Shown in pieces: positions 45,718 through 55,529 of a stretch of DNA of 64,000 bases (position 1 is its first letter; each line of letters begins with the position of its first letter). Under the pieces are notes generated by a model. That model did not search any database. It had not been told where the DNA came from and saw nothing but the letters and a program-made list of their open reading frames with translations. A program made the position numbers and the translations under genes. Source of the stretch: Pyropia yezoensis (lineage: Eukaryota; Rhodophyta; Bangiophyceae; Bangiales; Bangiaceae); NCBI GenBank assembly GCA_009829735.1, contig CM020619.1, positions 32,714,283 to 32,778,282 on the forward strand. The letters are read 5' to 3'.

Positions 45718-47439
45718 CGCCGCCCCCCCCCCCGCTCAGACCCAATTAGGACCCCCGATCCCCCCCTCGGTCCCCGCTCCCCCCTGAGGACTGCGGTTGT
45801 GAGTGGGTGGAGGTGGGGCGGGCGGCTGCCCGGGGCGCGCACCCCCCCTGCGAGCGTGTGTCTCCTCGCCTGCCGCGACCGCCGCGGGCGCGGGGCACAG
45901 CCGCTGGGCAGCGCGGCGCTGTTGAGCGCCCAGAGGGGGGGGGGGGCTCGCTTCCCCCCACGCGCCTGCGCACAGCACTGGCGGGAGGCGGCCGTCTCCG
46001 CGCGGACGGGAGCGGCCATCGCGCGGCGCCACGTGCTTGCACGGCTCACGGCCGCCACCGACACTCAACCCGCTGGGTGGTGGCGCCCCCCGAAGAGAGC
46101 CACCCGCCCCGTGCCGCCGAGCTGGTTAAGCCGGCAGGGGCGCGCTGAGGATATTACTGTATCCCCTCGAGCGAGCCAACCGGGCACCCAATGGCCCATT
46201 GATTTGAATTGGCGCGGCTTAAAAATATTTGGCTAACGAGAGAGGGACACGAGAGAGATACAAGCCGATCAAAACGACAGTTAGTCAAGGGGCAGCCCTC
46301 CGTCGGGGCCCGCCTCGGCGCCTCGCCGCCGTGCACCTTGAAAATCTCCGCCGGCCCGGGCGGCCGGCCAGCCAATCCCCGCCCGTCGGCGCGCCGCGCC
46401 CGTCCACGTGTCCCCCATCAAGGGGGCGGCGCGACGCTTGGGGGGAGAACGACAGGATATTCCATCAAGACCGCGGCCTCGGCCGCCGCTGCCGCCGCCC
46501 GTGGTGACGTGGACGGGCTCGTGGCGGCGTCAGGCGGGGGGGGGCGATGGAGTCGGGGTGCGCGCGTCAGGGGGGGGGGGGAGGAGGGGTACGCATATCT
46601 CCGGGGGTACCCGCAGCGTCTTGGGGCCCCGGCGTGGCGCCCGACGAGGGCGATGAGGGGGGGGGGGACGGTGCCGCAGCCATCTCGAGAGGGGTGGCGA
46701 AACGATCACGGCGGGAAGTGTGTTCGGGGGGACTTGGCTTGCGTTCGGCTGGCCAGACGCCCACACATTTAAACTGAGTGGGCCGGGCCATACGGCGCGG
46801 CGGACCGCCGACAGGTCACCCCTTGACTGCTGTGTGATCCAAACCCTCAGGTACTCTGCGGACCAGTCCTTCACAGTCTGTAGAATGGTCTCTCAGTCAG
46901 TAAATGGCCTAGGAGTGAGAGGCGTTTCAGTGGGCCCGACGCCCAGGGCCTGAGGAATGTAATCGGACCCTGCACCGATGCCATGGGAGGACCGGGTCGT
47001 ACAGGGGGAGATATTTATGAGCAGCACGTACCTGCACGTTGGAGCTGGCGGTCAGCGGTAGGTGTCCTTGGCCGTCTCAAGTGTATTATGCTGACGATGG
47101 AAGTCGCGGGAGGAGGGGAAGCCTCCGAATCGGAGCAGTGGGCGCCCGTCTCGCGAGGGAGCCGCGCTGCCACCGATAGCTTAGATACGTATGGTATGGT
47201 ACGTTGCACAAAAAAGATACATCGAGCATTATTTTCTTTCTTCTCCGGCGTTGTTCGGGCCACACCCCTCGGCCAATCAGGTGCCTCGGGAATTAGCCCC
47301 GGTGTAATGGACTGGTCCTGCTTGATGGTGGGCTCCTTTCGGGTGTGGTGTGCACGCTCATTAGTCAGGCTTTTGGGAAAGTGTGCAGGGTTTTGACGGC
47401 CGCCGCGGTGGCCACGCCAGGGGTGTCGCCGGTGCTGCG
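45718..47439. other. no supported gene
   Basis: GC-rich, with C/G homopolymers to about 46140, then less GC-rich sequence (46150-46280 and 46780-47400) with no domain in any frame. Nothing else is recognised. Confidence 0.4.
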
Positions 47440-47640
47440 GTCGGCGTCGGCGACGGCGGCGACAGTGGCGACGGTGGCGACGGAGGTGGCAGTGGCGGCG
47501 GCGGCGTCGGTGGAGACGTCCGTGGCGGTGGCGACGGTAGCGCCTGGGGCGGCGGTGGCGACGCGGTGGCGGGGGCGACGGCCGTGGCGGTGGCGACGGC
47601 GGTAATGACAGGGGTGGCGGTGGCGACGGTGGCGACGGTG
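47440..47640 (+). repeat. GGTGGCGAC minisatellite
   Basis: About 200 bp of GGCGACGGTGGCGAC-type units. The LTR of element C begins at the next base, so the element inserted into or at the edge of this repeat. The candidate target duplication is CGGTG (47636-47640). Confidence 0.8.
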
Positions 47641-48003
47641 TGTAGCACAATAGGGATCCGTCGCACGTCCACTCTCAGGGAACACTCACCAAGGGGGATC
47701 GGCACCAACGTCACCGGGAGGCCAAGGTTGCTGTCCTTGGAGCGCAAGCCACGGGACCAAGATGGGAGCCCAAATGGGAGGGGTTTGTTGTTCTACCTCG
47801 GCCGGCGGTGGATTCGCCGCCGGCCCCCACGTTATAAACCCTCGGAGACACTACTAACTACCCTCCACCCCAAGATGCAAGTCCCTCTGGTCATACGTAA
47901 CTTATAGATACCGTGACCAGTACGGACTATCAACTTGAAAGCCAAGGATTAGAAGTAGCCCCCCTAATATTAGGGTTACAATACGGCCAACCATATTGCT
48001 ACA
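47641..48003 (-). repeat. 3' LTR of element C
   Basis: The 363-bp LTR is delimited by the inverted hexamers TGTAGC (47641) and GCTACA (47998-48003), with a polypurine tract directly inside. It contains the palindrome CCCTAATATTAGGG (47962-47975). The partner LTR is off the window, so the ends rest on the terminal hexamers, the adjacent tract and the minisatellite border. Confidence 0.7.
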
Positions 48004-48018
48004 TATCCCCCCCCCTTA
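48004..48018 (-). other. polypurine tract of element C
   Basis: On the minus strand this reads TAAGGGGGGGGGATA, abutting the LTR end. This is the position expected for the plus-strand primer. Confidence 0.65.
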
Positions 48019-48595
48019 GATTCGGCCCGTCCTCGGGTCGAGTTGCATTCGGGTTACCGAATGTAAGTGGGTCGCGTGACCGTTTACCAGTCGGGTGGGG
48101 CTTTGCGCCCCGTCGCGACAGACACCCCTTTTCGAGGTTGTCTGAGGGGGGTGCCCCCCTTTGTGTGGTACACACACACGATCCGTTTTCCGGACCGTTA
48201 AATTCCCGATGCGGGTTCTGTTCACGACCCCCCTTTCCGAGGGGTGGTGCAAGCGGATCCGCCACCAGGTGCCTGGTGGTAGGGGGGCCCCTCTCGTGTG
48301 GACGATTGAGTGGGGGCGGGAACTGCCCGCGTTGCGCGGGGGCGGTTGGGGGTGACCCCCCTTGCTTACCCCGTGTGGGGGGGGCGTGGCTCCGGTCCAG
48401 GTGCCTGGGTGGAGCGCCCCCGTAGCTCGGCTGGCGCGGGTCGTCCCGCGCTGCCGTATCGCTCGTGCTGAGCTGTGTGGTTATAAGCGCGGGTGCCCGC
48501 GCTTCCCTGGCTCGTCCTGCGCGAGCGTTCCTTGTACCGGGTCGAGCCGGCCTCGGCTTTTCTGCACGGGGCGCCCCTGCTACCCCGGTTGCACC

Positions 48596-50677
48596 ATGTC
48601 GGACCCCCAGGTACCCGGGGGCGAGGACGACCTCCTGCCTGAAGAGGGGGAAGAGGTGATGGTGGACGACGTTCCCGTCCCCGCCACCGCCGCCGAGTGC
48701 TTCCTAGCGAGCTCGTCGGAGGACGAGGACGACCGGGTGACCGTTCGTGTGGCCCCGGAAGGCGCGCCGGGCGGGTTGTCGTCCGTGTGTAGCGGCACGA
48801 CGGCTCCGTCGGGTGGCGGACAACCGCGTGCAGCGGTGGCTTCTACCGCTTCTCCTCCGGCGGCCCGGATGGCTTCTGTCGCCGGTACCGGCGTGGCTCT
48901 ACCTCAAGACGGTGTTGCCGGCGTGGCGGATGGTGGTGGCGGCACCCCGGCCAGCCCGGCGGGTCAAGACGGCGCGGGTGCCCGCCCGGTTGGTGTGTCC
49001 GCTGCGGCGGGTAGCGGGTCTACCCGTGCTGCCCCCGTGGTACCCACGTCGGGTCCGGGTGGCGGCGATGCTCTGCCCGCGGTGCCGCGGGCGTCTGGTG
49101 GTCAAGGTGGGTCTACACCGATGGCAGTGGACTCCGGTAGTTACTCCGGGCGGGCGCCCGCCCTTCTTCTTCCTCCTCGGCCGCGTGCGACTCCGGCGCC
49201 GGCCCCTCTTCCGGTGGGGCATCCCCTGGCGCCCCCTATTCTTCCTGGTCCTGCCCGGGTTGCCCCGTTGGGTGGCGGCGTCGCCGTGGCGGCGGGTCCG
49301 CCCGCCATGTCGATGTTCGACTTGGTGGCTCGGGTTCGAGGCCTGACTGTGCAAGAGTCAATGGAGTCCGATGGGCGGATGCGGGTGGACTTCCACCTGC
49401 CCCATCCCCGTGGAGAGTCCTCCCGGCGCGTCAAGGTGGACCCGAGTTGGGAGCGGGAGTTGGTGCGGCTGGTCAACCAGCCGAACGCGGTGCGAGTGGA
49501 ACACCATTGGATCCTGAGTCAGCCGGACGACCGGCATGCGCAGCTCTGGCGCACTCGGGTGGGACGGGGTGAGGTCTACCTCGACCCCGCCTTCGGGGTA
49601 TGCGACCTGATTGCTCCCGCGTTGCCGCGGGAGATTGACTACCCGGCTAGTGCTCGGGGGATTGCGGCGGCGGCGGAGCCGGTTGCGTTTGGGGAGACGG
49701 TGGGCAGTACCGGTCGGTATCCCGACTTTGATTACTACCCGGGGGTATCCCCGTATCTGTCGTTGACGGCTCCCTACCCGCCTATGGCGGGGTTGAAGTC
49801 GGCGTCGAGCTGGCGACGTAACCATGGTGTCATGGCGGATGCGTTTCGCACGGATATAACGTGTGCGTTGCAGACCGGCAACGGTCGTGCGCCGGTATAC
49901 ACTCCCGTGCGCCCGCCGCTATGGCAGGAGGGGTGGGAACCCGCCCCTGCTTTCCGGTTTGACACCGGCTCCTGTCTCCGATACTTCGGGAGTGTGTTGG
50001 CCTCCCGGCCGGTCCACCCGTTGCAGGGTACCTTCACCCTTGAGGTTACCCTCGGGGAGGCGTCCTCCTTCTTGCTGTCCGTCCGCCGGCAGGGGCGCCT
50101 GTTTCATCTTCCGACGGGTGTCCGTCGGCACATCGCGCAGTTGGGCGTGGACCTGATAGCTGCCAAGACCGGGTTGGCCCGGGAGTTCGAGGCCCTGCTG
50201 GCTGTTCACGATGCCGTGAACTGGGCTGGGGTGTTGGCCCTTCTCCCGTACCGGGACCCGCAGGCTGGGGCTACCCCCTTGCCTCGTCACTCGTTGCGTA
50301 TCCGGCGTACTCAGCCGGGTGAGCCTAGTTGCCATGGGTGGGCGTCCACCGAGGCCGTTCCTGACCTGGGTATTCCCATGGTTATCCATGACCCTCTTCA
50401 GGTCCTTGCCCCGTGGTTCGGTAACCCGATACCGGCGGCGGTTGGCCGTCGTCCCCGAGAGTGGGGCTCTGCGGGTGGGGAGCGTGAGGTGTCCCGTCGT
50501 CGGGCGGAGCCCGGCCGGGGTTATGGTGGAGCCCCTTCGGTAGGGTCCTACCGAGCCTCGTATCAGGTGCCACCGGCTCCGGTGGTAGCCGTGTCGGCTC
50601 CTGTGGCTCCTCTGGCTGCGCCAGTGTCACCTCCCGCCCCTGCCCTACATGACGGGGGTCCCCGTCTCTGGTATTAG
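48596..50677 (+). CDS. antisense ORF protein of element C
   Basis: A 693-aa frame, ATG at 48596 in CACCATGTCGG. It could start earlier at 48362, but that leader is Cys/Arg-rich and unlike protein B. It runs opposite to the element's pol. Order: acidic N-terminus (LLPEEGEEVMVDD, SSSEDEDD), a Gly/Ala/Pro linker to about residue 240, then a compact core. The core aligns with the antisense protein of B: YTPVRPPLWQEGWE against YYPKKPEWWPQVEV; LRYFGSV against LDHFGSV; RRQGRLFHLPTGVRRHIAQL against QRRGMLWHLPLRLIQGLEQL; LLAVHDAVNWAGV against MLRLHKFIEWESI. The C-terminus is Pro/Ala-rich. No known domain is recognised. It is intact although pol of the same element is decayed. Confidence 0.75.
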   Translation: MSDPQVPGGEDDLLPEEGEEVMVDDVPVPATAAECFLASSSEDEDDRVTVRVAPEGAPGGLSSVCSGTTAPSGGGQPRAAVASTASPPAARMASVAGTGVALPQDGVAGVADGGGGTPASPAGQDGAGARPVGVSAAAGSGSTRAAPVVPTSGPGGGDALPAVPRASGGQGGSTPMAVDSGSYSGRAPALLLPPRPRATPAPAPLPVGHPLAPPILPGPARVAPLGGGVAVAAGPPAMSMFDLVARVRGLTVQESMESDGRMRVDFHLPHPRGESSRRVKVDPSWERELVRLVNQPNAVRVEHHWILSQPDDRHAQLWRTRVGRGEVYLDPAFGVCDLIAPALPREIDYPASARGIAAAAEPVAFGETVGSTGRYPDFDYYPGVSPYLSLTAPYPPMAGLKSASSWRRNHGVMADAFRTDITCALQTGNGRAPVYTPVRPPLWQEGWEPAPAFRFDTGSCLRYFGSVLASRPVHPLQGTFTLEVTLGEASSFLLSVRRQGRLFHLPTGVRRHIAQLGVDLIAAKTGLAREFEALLAVHDAVNWAGVLALLPYRDPQAGATPLPRHSLRIRRTQPGEPSCHGWASTEAVPDLGIPMVIHDPLQVLAPWFGNPIPAAVGRRPREWGSAGGEREVSRRRAEPGRGYGGAPSVGSYRASYQVPPAPVVAVSAPVAPLAAPVSPPAPALHDGGPRLWY

Positions 50678-50704
50678 GGCGTTGACGCCCTTGTTGCCCG
50701 CGCA

Positions 50705-50965
50705 ATGCGGGAGGGTCTCTCTGTTAGCTGGGGGGATATCCCCCCAGGTGCTGCGCTGGTTGGGTCAGCGCGTTGCTTCGGTGGTGTGCTTGACCGCCTC
50801 CAGAAAGCTCTGGAGGACGTGGAGGCTGGCCGCAGCACCCTCGTCCAGCTATGCACCGAGGTAACTCGGGTGATTGACCGTCGTGAGATTGCCGACCGGT
50901 GGAGCACGGAGGTATACGCGCTTACGCGTGAGTGGCCTCCCTCGGGCAGTGGGTCTACCCACTGA
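50705..50965 (+). CDS. small second antisense ORF of element C
   Basis: An 86-aa frame starts 27 nt after the stop of the large antisense ORF, on the same strand. It contains an amphipathic helix (LQKALEDVEAGRSTLVQLCT) followed by VTRVIDRREIADRW, which looks like a short coiled coil. Element B has no room for a counterpart: only 111 bp separate its antisense ORF from pol. It could be a downstream cistron, a detached C-terminus or chance. Confidence 0.35.
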   Translation: MREGLSVSWGDIPPGAALVGSARCFGGVLDRLQKALEDVEAGRSTLVQLCTEVTRVIDRREIADRWSTEVYALTREWPPSGSGSTH

Positions 50966-51277
50966 GGAGTGTTATTGTTTGTACGGGAGAGGGACCCGGT
51001 GGGCCTTATGGTAGCCGGGTAGTAGTGAGTATAAACTCATCCCCTTTGGGGGCATTGCTTGCCTCTGTTTGCTGCCCTGGGGAGTACCCCTTCTGGCTCA
51101 GTGGTGCCTTGCCTCCCGTCCAACTTCTTCCGGTTGGTTCATGCTTGGGGAGGTCATCCTCCCTCACTTTGTGTCTTGGCTTGGGGAGGTCATCCTCCCG
51201 TGTAAGCCCCCTAGTTACTTCGATATTATCGAAGTTAGCCTTTATCTTTAAGTTAACTTATTAAGGTTCAGGTTTTA

Positions 51278-51339
51278 CTTAGTTACCTAAGCTTGACTCT
51301 ACTTAGATGCCTAAGCTTGGTTCGACTTAGAAACCTAAC
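51278..51339. repeat. three 24-bp repeats, each a small hairpin
   Basis: CTTAG and CTAAG arms with 4-nt loops occur at 51278-51291 and 51302-51315, and a third, slightly broken copy at 51326-51339, spaced 24 bp. They lie between the convergent ends of pol and the antisense ORFs, close to a 17-bp palindrome at 51218-51234 (arms CTTCGATA). They may mark a transcript-end region for both strands. Confidence 0.75.
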
Positions 51340-51419
51340 TCTGCCGTAACCATGTCACACCCTACTTAGTAGGTATAAGCCTCACCCCCCAACAGCCGAA
51401 GTCGGTGTCGGTTGGGTTG

Positions 51420-54400
51420 TTACAGTAGGCGTCGTCGCCTCATGTAAGGCATGAGGAGTTGGCGGGGTATCTTCGCCGCCTGTTCCCAGGTGGGTGAGTC
51501 GTATCCGACCCACATAACCTTGACGTACCAGGGTCCTGGTAGGTCCGGGTCGGTGTATCCGACCACGCTCTCTACTTGGTAAGGAATCCCATCCGGTCCC
51601 ACCGGGTCATCTGACCGGTGGGTTGTAAGAGCTTCATGTAGCAACCCAGCCGGTACCGGCTGAGGCTGTTCCGGCTTCGGAGCAGGTGTGACATCATTCA
51701 CACTGATGCGTTAGATCTCCGTATCGGAGTGTAAGATAACAGAGTGGTCATCTCTGTGGAGAATCTGGTACGGTCCCTTGACCGGTTGCATGAGCTTGTT
51801 CCCCCAGAACTTCTGGTGTCTGATGTAGACCCAGTCACTTGTCATCAGGGTAGCGTTGCGCACCCGTAATCGGGCGTCGAAGTTCTTCTTGTATCGAAGT
51901 TGTGTTCTGTCAAGAGCACCCTTGAGCTTAGGAATCATCCACGATAGCTTGGACAACCAAGCTAGGTGTCTACGTTCGGCCGGTCGGCCCTTCGGTGTAT
52001 CATACCGAGTGCACCTGCCGGGTGGCAGCGTCAGGTTACCGACGCCTAGTGGCATGACCCACTCCAGCGGAGCGATGTTTGTGCTCCGATGTGGCCTGGC
52101 ATTGTATGCCAGGGTGAGTACGGACAGAAGCCTGTCCCAAGTGTTCGTGTGCTCTGCCACGTAGCACTGTAGCATCTTGACGATGGTGCGGTTGAACCGC
52201 TCCACCTGCCCGTTGGTTTGCGGGTGGTAGTCGGATGCCCGACGTGGTTCGATACCGAACATGCCCAGGACCTTAGTGCAGAATGCTGACGTAAGGTTTG
52301 CTCCGTTATCGGAGAGGAGTTGATTCATGACTCCGTATGCACTGATCCAGTGGTCAACCACTGCGTTCATAATCGTGTATGCCGTATCATTCGGGATGGC
52401 TGCCGCTCGTGACAGCTTGGTGAATCGGTCAGACATGACCAGGATGTACCTGTTCCCTTCTTCCGTTACCGGAAGTGGCCCGAGTATGTCGATAGCGACT
52501 TGCTCGTTGGGCCCATCGGGTGGGAATAGCTTCATGGCAGACGCCTGCCTATGTAGACTCATGCGGTTACGTGCACAGGGGTGGCACCCCCTTACGTGGT
52601 CGACCACGTCGACGGCCATTTCTGGCCAGTAGAAGAACCTTCGCATTGCTGCGAACATACGTGAACCCCCCGGGTGTCCGGCTGTAGGGTTCTCGTGTTC
52701 TCGTTCCATGACGGCTTGCCGTAAGGACACGGGAACCACGACTTGATGTCGTCCATCGGCGGGTGCCCGCCGGTACATGAGTCCGTCTTCGTTCTCGGAG
52801 AAGATGCCGGCCGTACCGGCCAGGAGGTTAGCGCGATGGCGTCTACAGTCATCGTCGTTGGCTTGTGCCTCGCGGAAGTCCGCGAGGGTCAGTGGGCATG
52901 CTCGGTGTGCCATGGTATGGTCAACCATACCTTGGGTAGCGTTACCCACCATGCAGACCGGTACCACCGGGATGTCCTCTTCCACCGGGCGGGTATCCCC
53001 GCTCGGGGTGTCGAGGCGAGACAATGCGTCTCCGAGATGGTGGGTTGACCCAGCCTTATACACGGTACGGTAGTCGTGCTCGGCCATTTTTAGCCTCCAT
53101 CGGGCTAGCCTCCCATGGCTATCGGAATCCTTGTCACCAAGGTTGAGGAGCCATCGTAGGGGTTCGTGGTCGGACCTCACGATGAACCTGGAGCCCTCCA
53201 GGTATGGACGGAGCAGTTGCACTGCCCATATAACTCCGAGGCATTCACGCTCGGTGGCACTATAGTTACGCTCAGCCGGGTTGAGTGTCCGGCTGAAGTA
53301 TCCTACCGGACGTAGGTCCGGGATAACGTTATCGGTACCGATCAACGGCTCTCCCTGTAACAGGGTGCATCCCACTTGTGTATCGCATCCATCGACATCG
53401 ATGACGAAGGTACCCCGTCGGTGCGGTAACGCAAGGACGGGTGGGGATAGTAGGGCTCGCTTCAGCGACTCGAATGCCTCCTCTTCGCTAGGCGAAGGGG
53501 GTTGGAGTACCTTGGGCAGGGTACTGCTCGTAAGAACCGTTAACGGTTTAGCTATCCGAGCGAAGTCCTTGACGAACCGTCAGTATACATTGCACATTCC
53601 CAGAAAGCTCTTGAGCTGTGTCTGGGTGTTAGGGAACCGGGCATCCCGGAGTGCCCGGGTATTGGCTTCGAGTACCCCTAGTTTACCAGGGGTTATCTGG
53701 TGGCCCAGATACTCGACCGTCTGTTGGAAGAAGGCGCACTATTTCAGACGCAGGGTTACCCCGGCGTTCCTCAAGAGGGTGAGTACCTCGTCAACATGTT
53801 GCACATGGTCATCCATGTTACGCGAGAAGACGATGACGTCATCGAGGTACACTAGGCAGTTACGCCACTTCACCCCAGACAGTATAATGTCGATAGCCCG
53901 CTGGAATGTAGCGGGGGCGTTGGACAATCCGAAGGGCATCCTTAGGAACTCGTACACTCCACTGTGACAGACGAACGCCGTCTTGGGGATATCCTCGTCC
54001 GCCACCGGGATCTGCCAGTATCCGGCATTGCAGTCGATGGTGGTAAACACCGTAGCTTCCCCCAGGGAGTCGATGCATTCATCCATCCTTGGTAAAGGGT
54101 AGGAGTCCTTCTTGGTAACCAAGTTGAGGCGTCGATAATCGATGCAAAACCGAGGGGTTTGATCCTTCTTCGGTACGATAACGACTGGGGCACCCCACTC
54201 CGACATCGAAGGTCGTATCACCTTCGCTTCACTCATCCTCTTCACTTCTCCATCAACGATCTCTCGTTGCATAGGTCCCGCTCGGTGCGGTTGTGACCGG
54301 GCGGGGCGTGCGCCTGGTACCAGGTCAATACGATGTTGGGTTGCCCCAATGGTACCCAAGGCTCCGCCTGTCCACATGACGTCATGCTTTCTTAACATCC

Positions 54401-54721
54401 GTCGTACCCCTTCGGCTACGGAAGGGGGAAGGTGGTCGAGGTCAGCCTCGGCCAGTGCCTTCAATGCTTCTTGGTCCTTCGGCGGAATATCCGCCGGTAA
54501 TGATGGTCGACTAGGCTTCCCGTCATCGGGTTGCTGTCGCTCGGTGGTCTCGGCGACCGCCAGCACCTCAAGTGGGTCCACTTGACCTTCCTTGTCAGGG
54601 GTAAGGATATCTCCTTCGTAGAGCTCGGCAATCCCGAGGATAGTTCCCTTCGGGAGGGTGACTGCCTTACGGCGATAGTTCGCCATCACTAGGAGGGACG
54701 ACCCTCCTGATGGGAGGTCTA
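51420..54721 (-). pseudogene. pol of element C (RT, RNase H, integrase, chromodomain) with stops
   Basis: Reading the minus strand from 54721: a linker (GQVDPLEVLAVAET), reverse transcriptase (FCIDYRRLNLVTKKDSYPLP, YLDDVIVFSR), RNase H (FVIDVDGCDTQVGCTLLQ, IVRSDHEPLRWLL), integrase with an H-H-C-C zinc module (REHENPTAGH, CHPCARN), catalytic-region motifs DILGPLPVTEEG, SDNGANLTSAF and NGQVERFN, and a C-terminal chromodomain (KVMWVGYDSPTWEQAAKIP). Three stops lie in the same frame: TAG at 53739-53741, TGA at 53580-53582 and TAA at 51711-51713. No frameshift was noticed. The 5' part, including protease and gag, is missing because element B is inserted at 54721/54722. Confidence 0.85.
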
Positions 54722-55189
54722 TGTGGCAAAAACCACTCGCACACACAGTACCCAAGTTGGGGCGGTGTGCGAGGGCTGCCTCCCGTGTCGGGGGAACCGG
54801 AAGAAGTGCAAGTCGCACACACTCTATCCCTGTTGTGGGGCAATCCCCCCACGGACAAACAAGAAGATGGTGTGTGGTCCAACAGTTTCTTGGTCGGGAC
54901 GGGGACGCAGGGCCAAGCCCCGCTGTCCCTCCCCTTATCCCCCCAGGGTCCACTCAGAATCTCGCCACTCAGAATCTCCCACCCCAGCACCTGCCCACCG
55001 GGCCACACGAAAATTCAAGACGATAAATGCAGAAAACCCTCAAATCCAAGTTGGATTTACTACTAAGCTAACTATCCCGAACTTAGGGAATATGGACCCA
55101 AATGCAGGGGGAGGAACGGATCAGGCTAGTGGCCTGCCGCCCCTTGCATGGCACGTGTTGCCCCCTACCTGGGGGTCAATACTGCCACA
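54722..55189 (-). repeat. 3' LTR of element B
   Basis: The 468-bp LTR runs from TGTGGC (54722) to GCCACA (55184-55189) and is followed by the polypurine tract. It contains the 17-bp palindrome 55042-55058 (arms AAATCCAA around G). The left border is shown by its identity with 63631 onward and by the break in element C's pol. Confidence 0.95.
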
Positions 55190-55202
55190 CTCCCCTCTCC
55201 TC
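55190..55202 (-). other. polypurine tract of element B
   Basis: On the minus strand this reads GAGGAGAGGGGAG, identical to the tract of copy A, and directly touches the 3' LTR. Confidence 0.85.
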
Positions 55203-55529
55203 AGTTCCGACCGACCCGGTCGGCCCTGTGAGGGGGTGCGTAAACGCACGTCTCGGCGTTGGGGGGGGACGCGACTTGCTGTCCCCCCCTTGAGTACGTA
55301 ACGCGGATGTGGAGGCGGTCACGTTGGCCGCCCCTCTCCTCAAGCTTGCCCACTTGGCAGCTTGCTCTCCTCGGTTCACACCTCACCACCACCACTTCTC
55401 CTTCACCTTACACGGGGCCACCCCACGCTGGGGAGGCCACCCGTTTACCCACGATCCGAGTCCCCCTCAACTCGAGGCGGGTCTCGTGCCGCGATAGCCA
55501 GGACGTCTCTCCCCAACTTGGGGAGAGCC
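55203..55529 (+). other. leader region before the antisense ORF of B
   Basis: 327 bp with no conserved frame: copies A and B differ here by indels and have different upstream frames. It would be the 5' untranslated part of an antisense transcript. It contains T/C-rich runs and the palindromic words CTCAACTCGAG and CCCAACTTGGG. No promoter element is evident. Confidence 0.5.

Larger units (their letters stand above)
47641..54721 (-). mobile_element. chromodomain Ty3/gypsy retrotransposon C, 3' part, interrupted by element B
   Basis: In minus-strand order: pol from its protease/RT linker to a chromodomain, a 3' region carrying a plus-strand ORF, a polypurine tract and the 3' LTR. At 54721/54722 pol is cut by the LTR of element B, so the 5' part of C should continue beyond B's right LTR, outside the window. 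C is clearly diverged from B in LTR sequence and protein, but has the same gene order. Pol has three in-frame stops, so C is inactive, yet its antisense ORF is open. Confidence 0.85.

Noticed and set aside
48362-48595. Upstream extension of the antisense ORF in C
   Set aside because: The extra 78 residues are Cys/Arg/Gly-rich, unlike protein B, and ATG 48596 has better context and an acidic N-terminus like B's.
53739-54953. Pol frame of C appearing to start inside the LTR of B
   Set aside because: The first part is LTR sequence joined by chance to C's pol at the insertion point; it is not a real start.
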